Source: Belliella alkalica (GTDB lineage: Bacteria > Bacteroidota > Bacteroidia > Cytophagales > Cyclobacteriaceae). From it: a stretch of DNA of 64,000 nt. The stretch lies in assembly GCF_022549785.1 (NCBI RefSeq), contig NZ_JAKZGO010000004.1:173603-237602 (forward strand), given 5' to 3'. The notes under the pieces were generated by a model, which was not told where the DNA came from, ran no database searches, and was given only the letters and a program-made list of their open reading frames with translations. The position numbers were made by a program, and so were the translations under genes. Numbering within the stretch: position 1 is the first letter of the stretch; each line of letters begins with the position of its first letter. Of this stretch, positions 16,222-25,426 are shown one piece after another.

Positions 16222-19200
16222 TCAAATTTTCATGTCTGTTAGCCATTTTTTGGCTCTTCCTATATCCTTTACTCCACTGATAGTCAGAATCAACCGGTTT
16301 TTGTGTTCTTTCATTTTGCAATATTTGGGCTGCGAACTCACATATCTCAATACTTGACCAAAAACTGTTGATTTGAAATAACTCTCTTTTGAAGATGGTA
16401 CAAAATAACATTTCATCGCATCATTTTTCAAAACAAGCTTTTCAAACCCTAGCTGCTCTGCTAACCATCTTAAGCGAACTGTCTCAAACAAATCTTCGAC
16501 CACTTTTGGAATTGGACCAAATCTATCTTGAATTGTTTTGATATATGACAATAACTCCTCCTCTTTTTTGATATTATCAAGCTTGGAATACAAACTCAAT
16601 CGCTCTGAAATATTGCTCACATACTCTTCAGGGATCAATAACTCCATATCTGTCTCGATGACGCAATCTTGAACGAGAATTTCTACTTTTTCTTTCAAAT
16701 CATCTTCAAACAATGCAGCAAATTCATTTTCTTTCAATTCTTGCACCGCCTCATCTAAAATCTTATGGTACATCTCAAATCCCAAATCAGTAATAAACCC
16801 ACTTTGCTCTGCCCCCAGAAGATTTCCGGCTCCTCGAATATCCAAATCCCGCATAGCAACTTTAAATCCATCTCCCAAATCAGAAAATTCTTCCAAAGTT
16901 TGCAACCTCTTCCTAGCTTCTGTGGTCAACCCCGTAGTCGGGGTAGTCAATAAATAACAAAATGCTTTTTTGTTGCTTCTTCCGACTCTTCCTCGCATCT
17001 GATGCAAATCACTCAAACCAAACATATGTGCACGATTGATTATAATCGTATTGGCATTTGGTATATCCAATCCTGATTCAATGATATTTGTCGAAACCAA
17101 CACATCAAATTCACCTTCGATAAATTTCACCATGATCTTTTCAAGGGCTTTGCCATCCATCTGCCCATGAGCTCCAGCGACCCTTGCATCCGGAACAAGC
17201 CTCATAATAATGTTGGCTATCGAGTCTATTTCCGCCACTCTATTATGAACAAAAAACACTTGACCTCCTCTTCGCAACTCAAATGCCACGGCATCTCTGA
17301 TCACTTCCTCTTCGAAAGTATGAATCTCAGTGGTCACAGGCTGTCTATTGGGTGGAGGCGTAGCTATCACTGACAAATCCCTCGCCCCCATCAACGAAAA
17401 GTGGAGCGTTCTTGGTATTGGTGTGGCCGTCAATGTCAGTACGTCTACATTCAACTTCATCTCTTTCAACTGATCCTTGACCTTCACACCGAATTTTTGC
17501 TCTTCATCGATCACCAAAAGCCCCAAATTTTTGAACTTGACATCCTTGTTGACAATCCTATGGGTGCCGACTAATATATCAATCTCCCCTGTAGTAACCT
17601 GCTTCGTAATTTCTTTTATCTCCTTGGCAGTCCTGAATCTATTGATATAATCGACTTTTACAGGAAATGCTTCCAATCTCTCCTTAAAAGTCTGGAAATG
17701 CTGCATTGCCAAAATAGTAGTAGGAACCAAAATGGCTACCTGTTTTCTGTCATTTACTGCTTTGAAAGCTGCCCGTATCGCTACTTCTGTTTTTCCAAAT
17801 CCTACATCTCCACAGACCAACCTATCCATTGGATAAGGCTTTTCCATATCGACTTTTACATCTGAAGTCGCTGATGCTTGATCGGGAGTATCTTCAAATA
17901 CAAAAGAGCTTTCCAACTCAACTTGTAAAACAGAATCTGGCGAAAATTGGAAACCTGATGCATTTCTTCTCTTTGCATACAAGGCTATCAGATCCTTTGC
18001 AATGTCCTTGACTTTTCCTTTAACCTTCTTCTTTTTATTGTCCCATTCTGGCGATCCAAGTTTGGACATGATCGGCGCAGTGCCTTCTTGTCCAGAATAT
18101 TTGGATATTTTGTGAAGTGAATGAATGTTCACATACAGCAAATCATCATCCCTAAATACCAACCTTACCGCTTCCTGAAACTTGCCATTGACATTGACTT
18201 TTTCCAATCCTGCAAACCTACCGACTCCATAATCGATGTGAACAATATAATCTCCAGCATGCAAAGCCTTGATTTCCTTTAGTGTAAGTGCTTTCGACTT
18301 GCTGGATCTAGGTTTGGTCTTGTATCTATGAAATCGCTCAAAAATCTGATGATCAGTGTAGCAGGCAATCCTTAAAGTCTTATCTATAAATCCCTCTCGA
18401 AGTCCAATCAGGAGTGATTGCGTCTTCAGAGTAGGATCCAATTCATTTAGAATGTTATCCAGTCTATTGATTTGTTTGTCATTTTCAGAACAAATTATAT
18501 TCAGCCAGCTGTTTTTCTCATTGCTTACCAAGTTTTCTACCAAAAGATCAAAATTCTTATTGAAAGAAGGCTGAGGTTGAGAGTCAAATTGGATTATTTG
18601 GCTTTCTTTTTCATAAAATTTGTGCCCAAACTCTACTTTAACGAATGAATTTACTAGCTTTTGAAAAGCTGACGCGTTATCAAAAAGGTCAGTAGGTTTT
18701 GGAAGAAGCTTGTCGCTATTGATGCTGTTGCTTACTTGCTCAAAGTGTCTAGAAGCTTTTTCGAAGTTTTCATCCAGAACATCAAGTGTGAACTGCTGAT
18801 CTTTTATCCAAATGATAGTGTCATTGGGCAAAAACTCCAAAAATGACTGCCTAACCTCTTGAAGAAGGCGAGTCTGTACATTAGGGATGATGCTGATAGA
18901 ATTGATATTGTCCACAGAAAGTTGTGTCTCTGGATCAAATGTCCTGATACTCTCTATCTCTCTTCCAAAAAGTTCGATTCTGTAAGGTAGGTCATTGGCA
19001 TAAGAATACACATCCAAAATACCACCACGAATAGAAAACTGGCCTGGTTCATAGACAAAATCGGATTTTTCAAAATCATAAGTAGAAAGGATTTCGGCAA
19101 TGAATTCCATGTCAACTTTCTCTCCTACAGATGCTACAAAAGTGTTTTCTTTCAATGAGCGCTTGTTGATCACTTTTTCGTAAAGCGCTTCTGCGTAAGT

Positions 19201-19608
19201 GATAACTACCTCGTTTTTATTTTCTTTTGCGAGAATTTTATTCAAAATCTCCGCTCGCATCAGGATGTTGGCATTCTCTACTTCGTCAAACTGATAGGGT
19301 CGTTTGTAGCTTGAAGGAAAAAGTAGCGTATCCTTTTTTCCCAATAGTTCCTGCAAATCAGAGTTGAGATAGGCAGCTTCTTCCTTGTCGTGGGCAATTA
19401 TGAGGTGAAACCCACCTAGGTTTTTGAACACTGAGGTGAAAAGCACCATGTCCATACTTCCAGAAACTCCCTTTATCTGAAAACCTCTATTTTTACGGTA
19501 TTTGAGGTTCTCACAAAGGGTCTGTACAAAGGGATCTTTTTCGTAAAGCGATAAGAATGCTGATTTCTCCAAAATGGTAATTGATGTCTTTGATAAATAT
19601 CTTCGCAA
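16222..19608 (-). CDS. mfd: transcription-repair coupling factor Mfd
   Basis: A 1128-residue protein, the usual length for Mfd. The N-terminal UvrB-like modules occupy about 1-350. The RNA polymerase-interacting domain begins near GDYIVHIDYGVGRFAGLEKV. The RecG-like translocase follows: Walker A GDVGFGKT (600-607), LLVIDEEQKFGV (DEEQ box), TLTATPIPRTLHFSLMGARDLS, QMRGRVGRS and the C-terminal TRCF domain. Mfd removes stalled RNA polymerase at DNA lesions and recruits UvrA. It stands alone, diverging from the COX3-like gene, with 112 bp between the starts. Confidence 0.96.
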   Translation of the reverse strand: MRRYLSKTSITILEKSAFLSLYEKDPFVQTLCENLKYRKNRGFQIKGVSGSMDMVLFTSVFKNLGGFHLIIAHDKEEAAYLNSDLQELLGKKDTLLFPSSYKRPYQFDEVENANILMRAEILNKILAKENKNEVVITYAEALYEKVINKRSLKENTFVASVGEKVDMEFIAEILSTYDFEKSDFVYEPGQFSIRGGILDVYSYANDLPYRIELFGREIESIRTFDPETQLSVDNINSISIIPNVQTRLLQEVRQSFLEFLPNDTIIWIKDQQFTLDVLDENFEKASRHFEQVSNSINSDKLLPKPTDLFDNASAFQKLVNSFVKVEFGHKFYEKESQIIQFDSQPQPSFNKNFDLLVENLVSNEKNSWLNIICSENDKQINRLDNILNELDPTLKTQSLLIGLREGFIDKTLRIACYTDHQIFERFHRYKTKPRSSKSKALTLKEIKALHAGDYIVHIDYGVGRFAGLEKVNVNGKFQEAVRLVFRDDDLLYVNIHSLHKISKYSGQEGTAPIMSKLGSPEWDNKKKKVKGKVKDIAKDLIALYAKRRNASGFQFSPDSVLQVELESSFVFEDTPDQASATSDVKVDMEKPYPMDRLVCGDVGFGKTEVAIRAAFKAVNDRKQVAILVPTTILAMQHFQTFKERLEAFPVKVDYINRFRTAKEIKEITKQVTTGEIDILVGTHRIVNKDVKFKNLGLLVIDEEQKFGVKVKDQLKEMKLNVDVLTLTATPIPRTLHFSLMGARDLSVIATPPPNRQPVTTEIHTFEEEVIRDAVAFELRRGGQVFFVHNRVAEIDSIANIIMRLVPDARVAGAHGQMDGKALEKIMVKFIEGEFDVLVSTNIIESGLDIPNANTIIINRAHMFGLSDLHQMRGRVGRSNKKAFCYLLTTPTTGLTTEARKRLQTLEEFSDLGDGFKVAMRDLDIRGAGNLLGAEQSGFITDLGFEMYHKILDEAVQELKENEFAALFEDDLKEKVEILVQDCVIETDMELLIPEEYVSNISERLSLYSKLDNIKKEEELLSYIKTIQDRFGPIPKVVEDLFETVRLRWLAEQLGFEKLVLKNDAMKCYFVPSSKESYFKSTVFGQVLRYVSSQPKYCKMKEHKNRLILTISGVKDIGRAKKWLTDMKI

Positions 19609-19720
19609 GTTAGGAAATTGATTCGTTACCTGCTTTACTAGATTAATATGAATTTGTAATCAATATTCTTGAACCTATGCTCTATAAAAATGTTTAGAAA
19701 CCAAGGGTTAAATAATATCA

Positions 19721-20329
19721 ATGAAAAAGCAAAAAGAAACTTGGTTTCAAAGAATCGAAAATATGCATCCTTATCAGACGTTGATGTATTTGGGGATGTT
19801 TGGTAGTGGATTGATATTTTTGTTTTTGACATTGGCATTTTTGGCTTCGGGATATGGAGCTTTAGAGGGGATAGGTTTCAAAATGCCCCGATCGTTTATC
19901 CTGAGTACGATTGTAATTATTTTTTCTGGATATACTTGTTCTAAAATGGCACTTCATTATAAAGATGAAGCCATTGGTAAATTGAAAAACAGCTTGTTTA
20001 CCACATTTCTTCTGGGGATAATTTTCACAGCGCTACAGATCGTTGGATGGAAAGAATTGGCGAATATGGGAATAGATTTCCGTGGTCTTCCAAGCGGAAG
20101 TTTCTTATATATTTTGAGTGGAATTCACATTTTCCACTTGGTGGGGGCTATGATTTTTGCCTTGATCATGATTTTTCAATACAACAAAAGGGAAAAAGAC
20201 GCTATTCAAAACCTTATCATGCTCACAAATCCATTCGAAAAAATGCGGATTGAGCTGTTTTCCAAATATTGGTATTTTATGGATTTGATTTGGTTGACAC
20301 TATTTTTGATTTTTGTCATTTCCTTCTAA
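19721..20329 (+). CDS. heme-copper oxidase subunit III (COX3)-like membrane protein
   Basis: A 202-residue protein with five to seven membrane helices. The C-terminal part reads SGIHIFHLVGAMIFAL followed by YWYFMDLIWLTLFLIF. These are the HxxHxxGG-like and W-H-F-x-D-x-x-W-x-x-L-F features of cytochrome c oxidase subunit III. TALQIVGWKEL earlier matches the subunit III helix III region. It would support proton-pumping respiration in the inner membrane. No subunit I or II gene is adjacent, so it may be a solitary paralogue. Confidence 0.75.
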   Translation: MKKQKETWFQRIENMHPYQTLMYLGMFGSGLIFLFLTLAFLASGYGALEGIGFKMPRSFILSTIVIIFSGYTCSKMALHYKDEAIGKLKNSLFTTFLLGIIFTALQIVGWKELANMGIDFRGLPSGSFLYILSGIHIFHLVGAMIFALIMIFQYNKREKDAIQNLIMLTNPFEKMRIELFSKYWYFMDLIWLTLFLIFVISF

Positions 20330-20549
20330 AAAACACTATCTTCGGCAGAATACTTTGATGGGATTTTGTATTGAAAAAATTCAAAAAAGAGAACAACAAA
20401 TGGTAAATATAACCCGTAATCAAGGAAAACAAATGGGTAATAACCGTATTATTCAAGGTATTTAGCCTTATTCTTGTCATATTGAGGCATAAATTTCCGC
20501 AAGCGGACATTATTGCCTTACTTCTAATAAAAATAAATAATCTATAACT

Positions 20550-21527
20550 ATGTCAGAAAAAAATTACGAAATCAATATCAATCCTGATTGGATCAGAAAG
20601 TATCTGAGCAAGATTGTCATTGGTTTGTTGCTTTTGGTAGCAATTTTATCAAGTGTAAGGACGGTAGGTCCAGAAGAAGAAGGGGTAGTGGTACAGTTGG
20701 GAGAGTACAACAGGACTGTTCAGCCTGGACTGAATTTTATGCTTCCATTCGGAATAGAAAAAATGCACAAAATCCCAGTCCAAAGACAGCTTAAACAAGA
20801 ATTTGGATTCAGGACTACAAATGCTGGTCGAAGTTCAGATTATGTCAAAGCAGGCTACAACGATGAAAGTATGATGCTAACAGGTGACTTGAACCTTACA
20901 GATGTGGAGTGGGTGGTACAATATAGAATTACAGATTCCTTCAAGTACCTTTTTAAAGTAAGAAATGCAGACAAAACGCTTCGTGATATGTCTGAATCTG
21001 CCATGAGGAAAATCGTTGGGGATAGAACTGTAAACGAAGTCTTGACAGTAGGTAGGCAAGAAGTAGCATCTAGTGTAGAAGTGCTACTTCAATCCATGTG
21101 TGATGATTATGAAAACGGTATCCGAATAGACCAAGTGGTATTGCAAGATGTCAATCCACCAGAACCAGTGAAGCCTTCTTTCAATGCAGTAAACCAGGCG
21201 CAGCAAGAAAGAGAGACTTTGATCAATCAAGCTGAAGCAGAATACAATCGTGTAATTCCTAGAGCAAGAGGGGAAGCTGAAGAAACAATACAGCTTGCCG
21301 AAGCATTTGCCCTCAATCGTGTAAACAGGTCTATCGGGGAAGCTGAAAGATTCAATGCGCTATTTGAAGCATATATGAAAGCTCCAGAAGTAACAAAGCA
21401 AAGAATCTATTTGGAAACAATGGAGAAAATTCTGCCAAAAATCGGAAACAAGATAATTGTAGATGAAAAAGGAAATAATGTTCTGCCACTTTTGAATATC
21501 GATAAAGTAAAAACAGCAAAGCCATGA
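20550..21527 (+). CDS. hflK: HflK, SPFH modulator of FtsH protease
   Basis: A 325-residue SPFH/band-7 protein with an N-terminal membrane helix (IVIGLLLLVAILSSV, about 21-36). The prohibitin domain includes VGPEEEGVVVQLGEYNRTVQPGLNFMLPF, and a C-terminal helical region is rich in Glu and Ala (QAEAEYNRVIPRARGEAEE). HflK and HflC form a large membrane cage around FtsH in the inner membrane and modulate protein quality control. The stop overlaps the start of hflC by 4 bp. The RxxG-type processing region of typical HflK is not obvious, as in many Bacteroidota. Confidence 0.92.
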   Translation: MSEKNYEININPDWIRKYLSKIVIGLLLLVAILSSVRTVGPEEEGVVVQLGEYNRTVQPGLNFMLPFGIEKMHKIPVQRQLKQEFGFRTTNAGRSSDYVKAGYNDESMMLTGDLNLTDVEWVVQYRITDSFKYLFKVRNADKTLRDMSESAMRKIVGDRTVNEVLTVGRQEVASSVEVLLQSMCDDYENGIRIDQVVLQDVNPPEPVKPSFNAVNQAQQERETLINQAEAEYNRVIPRARGEAEETIQLAEAFALNRVNRSIGEAERFNALFEAYMKAPEVTKQRIYLETMEKILPKIGNKIIVDEKGNNVLPLLNIDKVKTAKP

Positions 21528-22462
21528 GAAAAAATAGAATAGGATATATCGTATTGGGAGCTATTTTGGCTATCTTGCTTTTCAACAGTTATTTTATCTT
21601 GGATGAAACCCAGCAGGCCATTGTCACACAGTTTGGTAAGCCAGTAGGTGAGCCAAGGACTTCTCCAGGGATCAATTTCAAGACACCATTTTTGCACAAA
21701 GTTCAATTCTTCGATAAGCGCTACTTGGAATGGGATGGGGACAAAAACCAAGTGCCAACCAAAGACAAAAAGTTTATTTTCGTAGATACTTATGCCAGGT
21801 GGGAGATTACCAATCCATTGCAATTCTTCATCCGACTTAGGGATGAGCGCTCTGCACAATCTCGACTAGATGATATTTTGGATGGGGAAACAAGAAATGC
21901 TATCGCAAGCCATGACTTGCTAGATCTTGTGAGATCTACGAATAGAGATCCGGAGATTACTGAGGATTTTATGGAAGAAATTGAGATTTTGGATGACATT
22001 ACAGTAGGAAGGGATAAGATAGAAGCCATTGTTCTTCAAAAAGCTAATGAAAGAACTACTGATCTCGGAGTTAGAATTTTGGATTTTAGATTCAAAAGGA
22101 TGAACTATGTAGATGAGGTAAGGGATAGGGTGTATGACAGAATGATTTCTGAAAGAAACAGAATAGCGGATCAATTCCGATCTGAAGGACAAGGTCGCGC
22201 CAGGTCTATCGAAGGTAACAAGGAAAGAGATTTGGCACAGATCCAATCAGAAGCTTTCAAAGAAGCTGAAGAAATCAAAGGTAAAGCTGATGCAGAAGCT
22301 ACCAATATATATGCCTCAGCTTACAACAAAAACAGGCAGTCTATCGAGCTGTACAAGTTTTTGAGAACGATGGAAAGTTTCGAAAAATCCATGGATGAAA
22401 ACACTAGCATCGTGTTATCCACTGATTCTGAATTCTTCAAATATTTAAGAAAATTGAATTAG
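21524..22462 (+). CDS. hflC: HflC, SPFH partner of HflK
   Basis: A 312-residue SPFH protein. It has an N-terminal helix (IGYIVLGAILAILLFNSYFIL), then DETQQAIVTQFGKPVGEPRTSPGINFKTPFLHKV and a coiled segment (RSIEGNKERDLAQIQSEAFKEAEEIKGKADAEA). The paired order and 4-bp overlap with hflK show it is the second subunit of the FtsH-associated complex. The gene is followed directly by the tandem repeat array. Confidence 0.93.
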   Translation: MRKNRIGYIVLGAILAILLFNSYFILDETQQAIVTQFGKPVGEPRTSPGINFKTPFLHKVQFFDKRYLEWDGDKNQVPTKDKKFIFVDTYARWEITNPLQFFIRLRDERSAQSRLDDILDGETRNAIASHDLLDLVRSTNRDPEITEDFMEEIEILDDITVGRDKIEAIVLQKANERTTDLGVRILDFRFKRMNYVDEVRDRVYDRMISERNRIADQFRSEGQGRARSIEGNKERDLAQIQSEAFKEAEEIKGKADAEATNIYASAYNKNRQSIELYKFLRTMESFEKSMDENTSIVLSTDSEFFKYLRKLN

Positions 22463-22520
22463 AAGCAATTTACCTTGGACAGAAAGAACATACCTTTGAT
22501 TTGAAAGTATTCCATATTTT

Positions 22521-24190
22521 GGTGTCATTCTGGTATCAATCAGAGCAAAGTATTGCTGTTCAAATTACTTAATTTTTTTTAGAAACTCTGCGCTCTCTGC
22601 GCCTTTGCGGTAAATAGTAACCGCGAAGGCGCAAAGAACGCTAAGATGATAGTCAAAAATTTAATTGATTTAAGAATAAGTACTTGGCAGCCTATTTGAC
22701 TTTTAAGAATTTGTTTCCCTCTTGCAACTTCCTCTGATATGTCACAGGTAGATGTCATTCTGGTATCTATCAGAGCGAAGTATTGGTTTTCAAATGACTT
22801 AAATTTAAATATCATAAACTCTGCGCCCTCTGCGCCTTTGAGGTAAATAGTAACCGCGAAGGCGCAAAGAACGCTAAGATGATAGTCAAAAATTTAATTG
22901 AATTTATATTTTTAGTCTACGCTATCGGTATGTGGCAGCCTTCTGGGTTTTTAATAATTTGTTTCCCTCTTGCAACTTCCTCTGATATGTCACAGGTAGA
23001 TGTCATTCTGGTATCAATCAGAGCGAAGTATTGGTTTTCAAATTACTTAAATTTAAATATCATAAACTCTGCGCCCTCTGCGCCTTTGCGGTAAACAGTA
23101 ACCGCGAAGGCGCAAAGAACGCTAAGATGATAGTCAAAAATTTAATTGATTTAAGAATAAGTACTTGGCAGCCTATTTGACTTTTAATAATTTGTTTCCC
23201 TCTTGCAACTTCCTCTAAGGATATGTCACAGGTAGATGTCATTCTGGTATCAATCGGAAAAAAGTATTGGTTTTCAATTGACTTAATTTTTTTTTTTCAT
23301 AAACTCTGCGCCTTTGCGGTAAAGATTAACTGCGAAGGCGTAAAGAACGCCAAGTTGCTAGTCAAAAATTTAATTGAATTTATATTTTTAGTCTACGCTA
23401 TCGGTAAGTGGCCGCCTGCTGGTTTTTTAAGAATTTGTTTCCCTCTTGCAACTTCCTCTGATATGTCACAGGTAGATGTCATTCTGGTATCAATCAGAGC
23501 GAAGTATTGGTTTTCAAATGACTTAAATTTAAATTTCATAAACTTTGCGCCCTCTGCGCCTTTGCGGTAAACAGTAACCGCGAAGGCGCAAAGAACGCTA
23601 AGATGATAGTCAAAAATTTAATTGATTTAAGAATAAGTACTTGGCAGCCTATTTGACTTTTAATAATTTGTTTCCCTCTTGCAACTTCCTCTGATATGTC
23701 ACAGGTAGATGTCATTCTGGTATCAATCAGAGCGAAGTATTGGTTTTCAAATGACTTAAATTTAAATATCATAAACTCTGCGCCCTCTGCGCCTTTGCGG
23801 TAAATAGTAACCGCGAAGGCGCAAAGAGCGCCAAGTTGCTAGTCAAAAATTCAATTGATTATAGATTTTTATTCTAAGCCATAAGTATGTGGCCGCCTGC
23901 TGGGTTTTTAATAATTTGTTGCCCTCTTGCAAATTCCTCTAAGGATATGTCACAGGTAGATGTAATTCTAGTATCAATCAGAACAAAGTATTGGTTTTCA
24001 AATGACTTTAATTTAAATATCATAAACTCTGCGCTCTCTGCGCCTTTGCGGTAAATAGTAACCGCGAAGTCGCAAAGAACGCCAAGTTGCTAGTCAAAAA
24101 TTCAATTGATTTTAGATTTTTATTCTAAGCTATAAGTATGTGACCGCCTATTTGATTTTTAATAATTTGATTTCCTCTTGCAACTACCAC
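22521..24190. repeat. tandem array of seven ~240-bp units, each with a GC-rich hairpin
   Basis: Units begin with GATGTCATTCTGGTATC-like sequence at 22521, 22751, 22999, 23235, 23475, 23708 and 23959 (spacings 230, 248, 236, 240, 233 and 251 bp). Each holds GCGCCTTTGCGGT, a short AT loop and ACCGCGAAGGCGC, a 13-bp near-perfect stem (22599-22632 in the first unit). Units 1, 3 and 5 share one variant (ending ...ACTTGGCAGCCTATTTGAC) and units 2, 4 and 6 another (TTTTTAGTCTACGCTATC-like), giving a ~480-bp higher-order dimer. Short ORFs across it are frame accidents of the repeat. Confidence 0.92.
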
Positions 24191-24297
24191 AAGTCTTTTA
24201 TTGTATCATAATCTTTTTCATCTTGTATTTCGAATCTATCGTCATGATTTAAATCCTTGTAGCATGACTTTACCAAACAATAATCATGGATTTTCGC
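24184..24297 (-). pseudogene. C-terminal remnant of an unidentified protein
   Basis: The reverse strand encodes about 37 codons reading AKIHDYCLVKSCYKDL, then DDRFEIQDEKDYDTIKDLW before a stop. This is protein-like composition with no start and with a stop immediately upstream. It is wedged between the repeat array and the next gene. It looks like the tail of a decayed or truncated gene; the family is not identified. Confidence 0.4.
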
Positions 24298-24308
24298 TTA
24301 TACTATAG

Positions 24309-24746
24309 ATGGATATTAACATAGAAACAAAAGTTGAACAGGATTACCTTAAAGTCAAAGAAGGCTTTGATGAGACATTGTTTAAGAAACTTAGCCCACC
24401 TTTTCCTCCAGTAAAATTACTACGTTTTGATGGTTCGTCGAAAGGAGATTTGGTTACTTTGGAGTTGAATTTTATATTTTTCAAACAAAAGTGGACAAGT
24501 GAGATTACAGAAGACCGTACCGATGAGCAGGAGTTTTACTTTATAGATGAGGGCACGGTCTTGCCATTTTTCTTAAAATCTTGGCGCCACAAGCACAGAA
24601 TTATCAAAAGTGGAGAAGGAAGTATAATTCGTGATGAAATATCCTACAGTGGCCCTTTTGGTTTGATGACATTACTTCTATACCCTGCATTATATTTGCA
24701 ATTTTTGTATAGGAAACCGATTTATAAAAAACTTTTCAAAAAGTGA
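24309..24746 (+). CDS. SRPBCC-like (START/polyketide cyclase superfamily) protein
   Basis: A 145-residue soluble protein with the strand-rich layout of small ligand-binding SRPBCC proteins: INIETKVEQDYLKVKEGF, LVTLELNFIFFKQKWTSEI, and the closing helix GPFGLMTLLLYPALYLQFLYRK. There are no catalytic residues to name. It would bind a hydrophobic ligand or lipid. The gene ends 1 bp before the convergent Fur gene. The fold call is from the pattern of strands and the long C-terminal helix. Confidence 0.6.
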   Translation: MDINIETKVEQDYLKVKEGFDETLFKKLSPPFPPVKLLRFDGSSKGDLVTLELNFIFFKQKWTSEITEDRTDEQEFYFIDEGTVLPFFLKSWRHKHRIIKSGEGSIIRDEISYSGPFGLMTLLLYPALYLQFLYRKPIYKKLFKK

Positions 24747-24747
24747 T

Positions 24748-25218
24748 TTATCCAAACTGTAAATTTTCACAATTCTGAATCTGACAATCACCATAAAGCA
24801 CAAGTGAGTGACTACTGATAGCTGACTGAAACTCCCGACCCATTGCTTCTTTGATCATATTCAGTCTTTCATCAGAAAATTCCCTGATTTTTCTACATTG
24901 ATTGCAAACGTGATGATCGTGGTGCTTATAAGTCAAGGCCTGTTCGTAAAGTGCAACTTTATCTTTGAACTGATGCTTTACGGCCAATCCACACTCTACC
25001 AAAAGATCAAGAGTATTATAAATCGTAGCGCGGCTGATGGTGTATCCTTTATTTCTCATCAATAAAAATAACCCCTCTACATCAATATGCTCATCCTGTG
25101 GAAGAGCGTACAATTCATCGATCACAGAGAATCTTTCAGGTGTTTTTCTACTTCCTTGTCTAGAAAGGAAATTTTCAAAAATTTTTTTTGCTTTATCTAC
25201 TACCGACTTTTCTGCCAT
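24748..25218 (-). CDS. Fur-family metal-responsive transcriptional regulator
   Basis: A 156-residue protein. It has an N-terminal winged helix (about 20-85, RKTPERFSVIDELYAL, YTISRATIYNTLDLLVECGLA). The metal-binding and dimer domain contains HHDHHVCNQCRKI (His cluster and CxxC) and a late Cys in CQIQNCENL. This fits the Fur/PerR/Zur family, which represses metal uptake or peroxide genes. Which metal is sensed cannot be decided from the residues visible here. It is monocistronic. Confidence 0.9.
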   Translation of the reverse strand: MAEKSVVDKAKKIFENFLSRQGSRKTPERFSVIDELYALPQDEHIDVEGLFLLMRNKGYTISRATIYNTLDLLVECGLAVKHQFKDKVALYEQALTYKHHDHHVCNQCRKIREFSDERLNMIKEAMGREFQSAISSHSLVLYGDCQIQNCENLQFG

Positions 25219-25426
25219 GTTAAATTTTTTCTAAGAATTAAAGATGCAGGTTTTTTTAGATAATTTCAACTTTAATGACATTCAAATCCCAAAATCAAGC
25301 TTGCGAGTATCCATTGTCCTATAATTTTTTGAGAAGGGTATGATATTTATAAAATTTATCTAAAACAAATTTCCATTTATTTTCTTCTTATATTAAGAAA
25401 GTAATGTGTAAGCCTTTAAGAATTTT

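Noticed and set aside
22579-23772. Several 60-115-residue ORFs on both strands inside the repeat array
   Set aside because: They are the same frame repeated in each unit, overlap the hairpins on both strands and look like translated repeat, not protein families.
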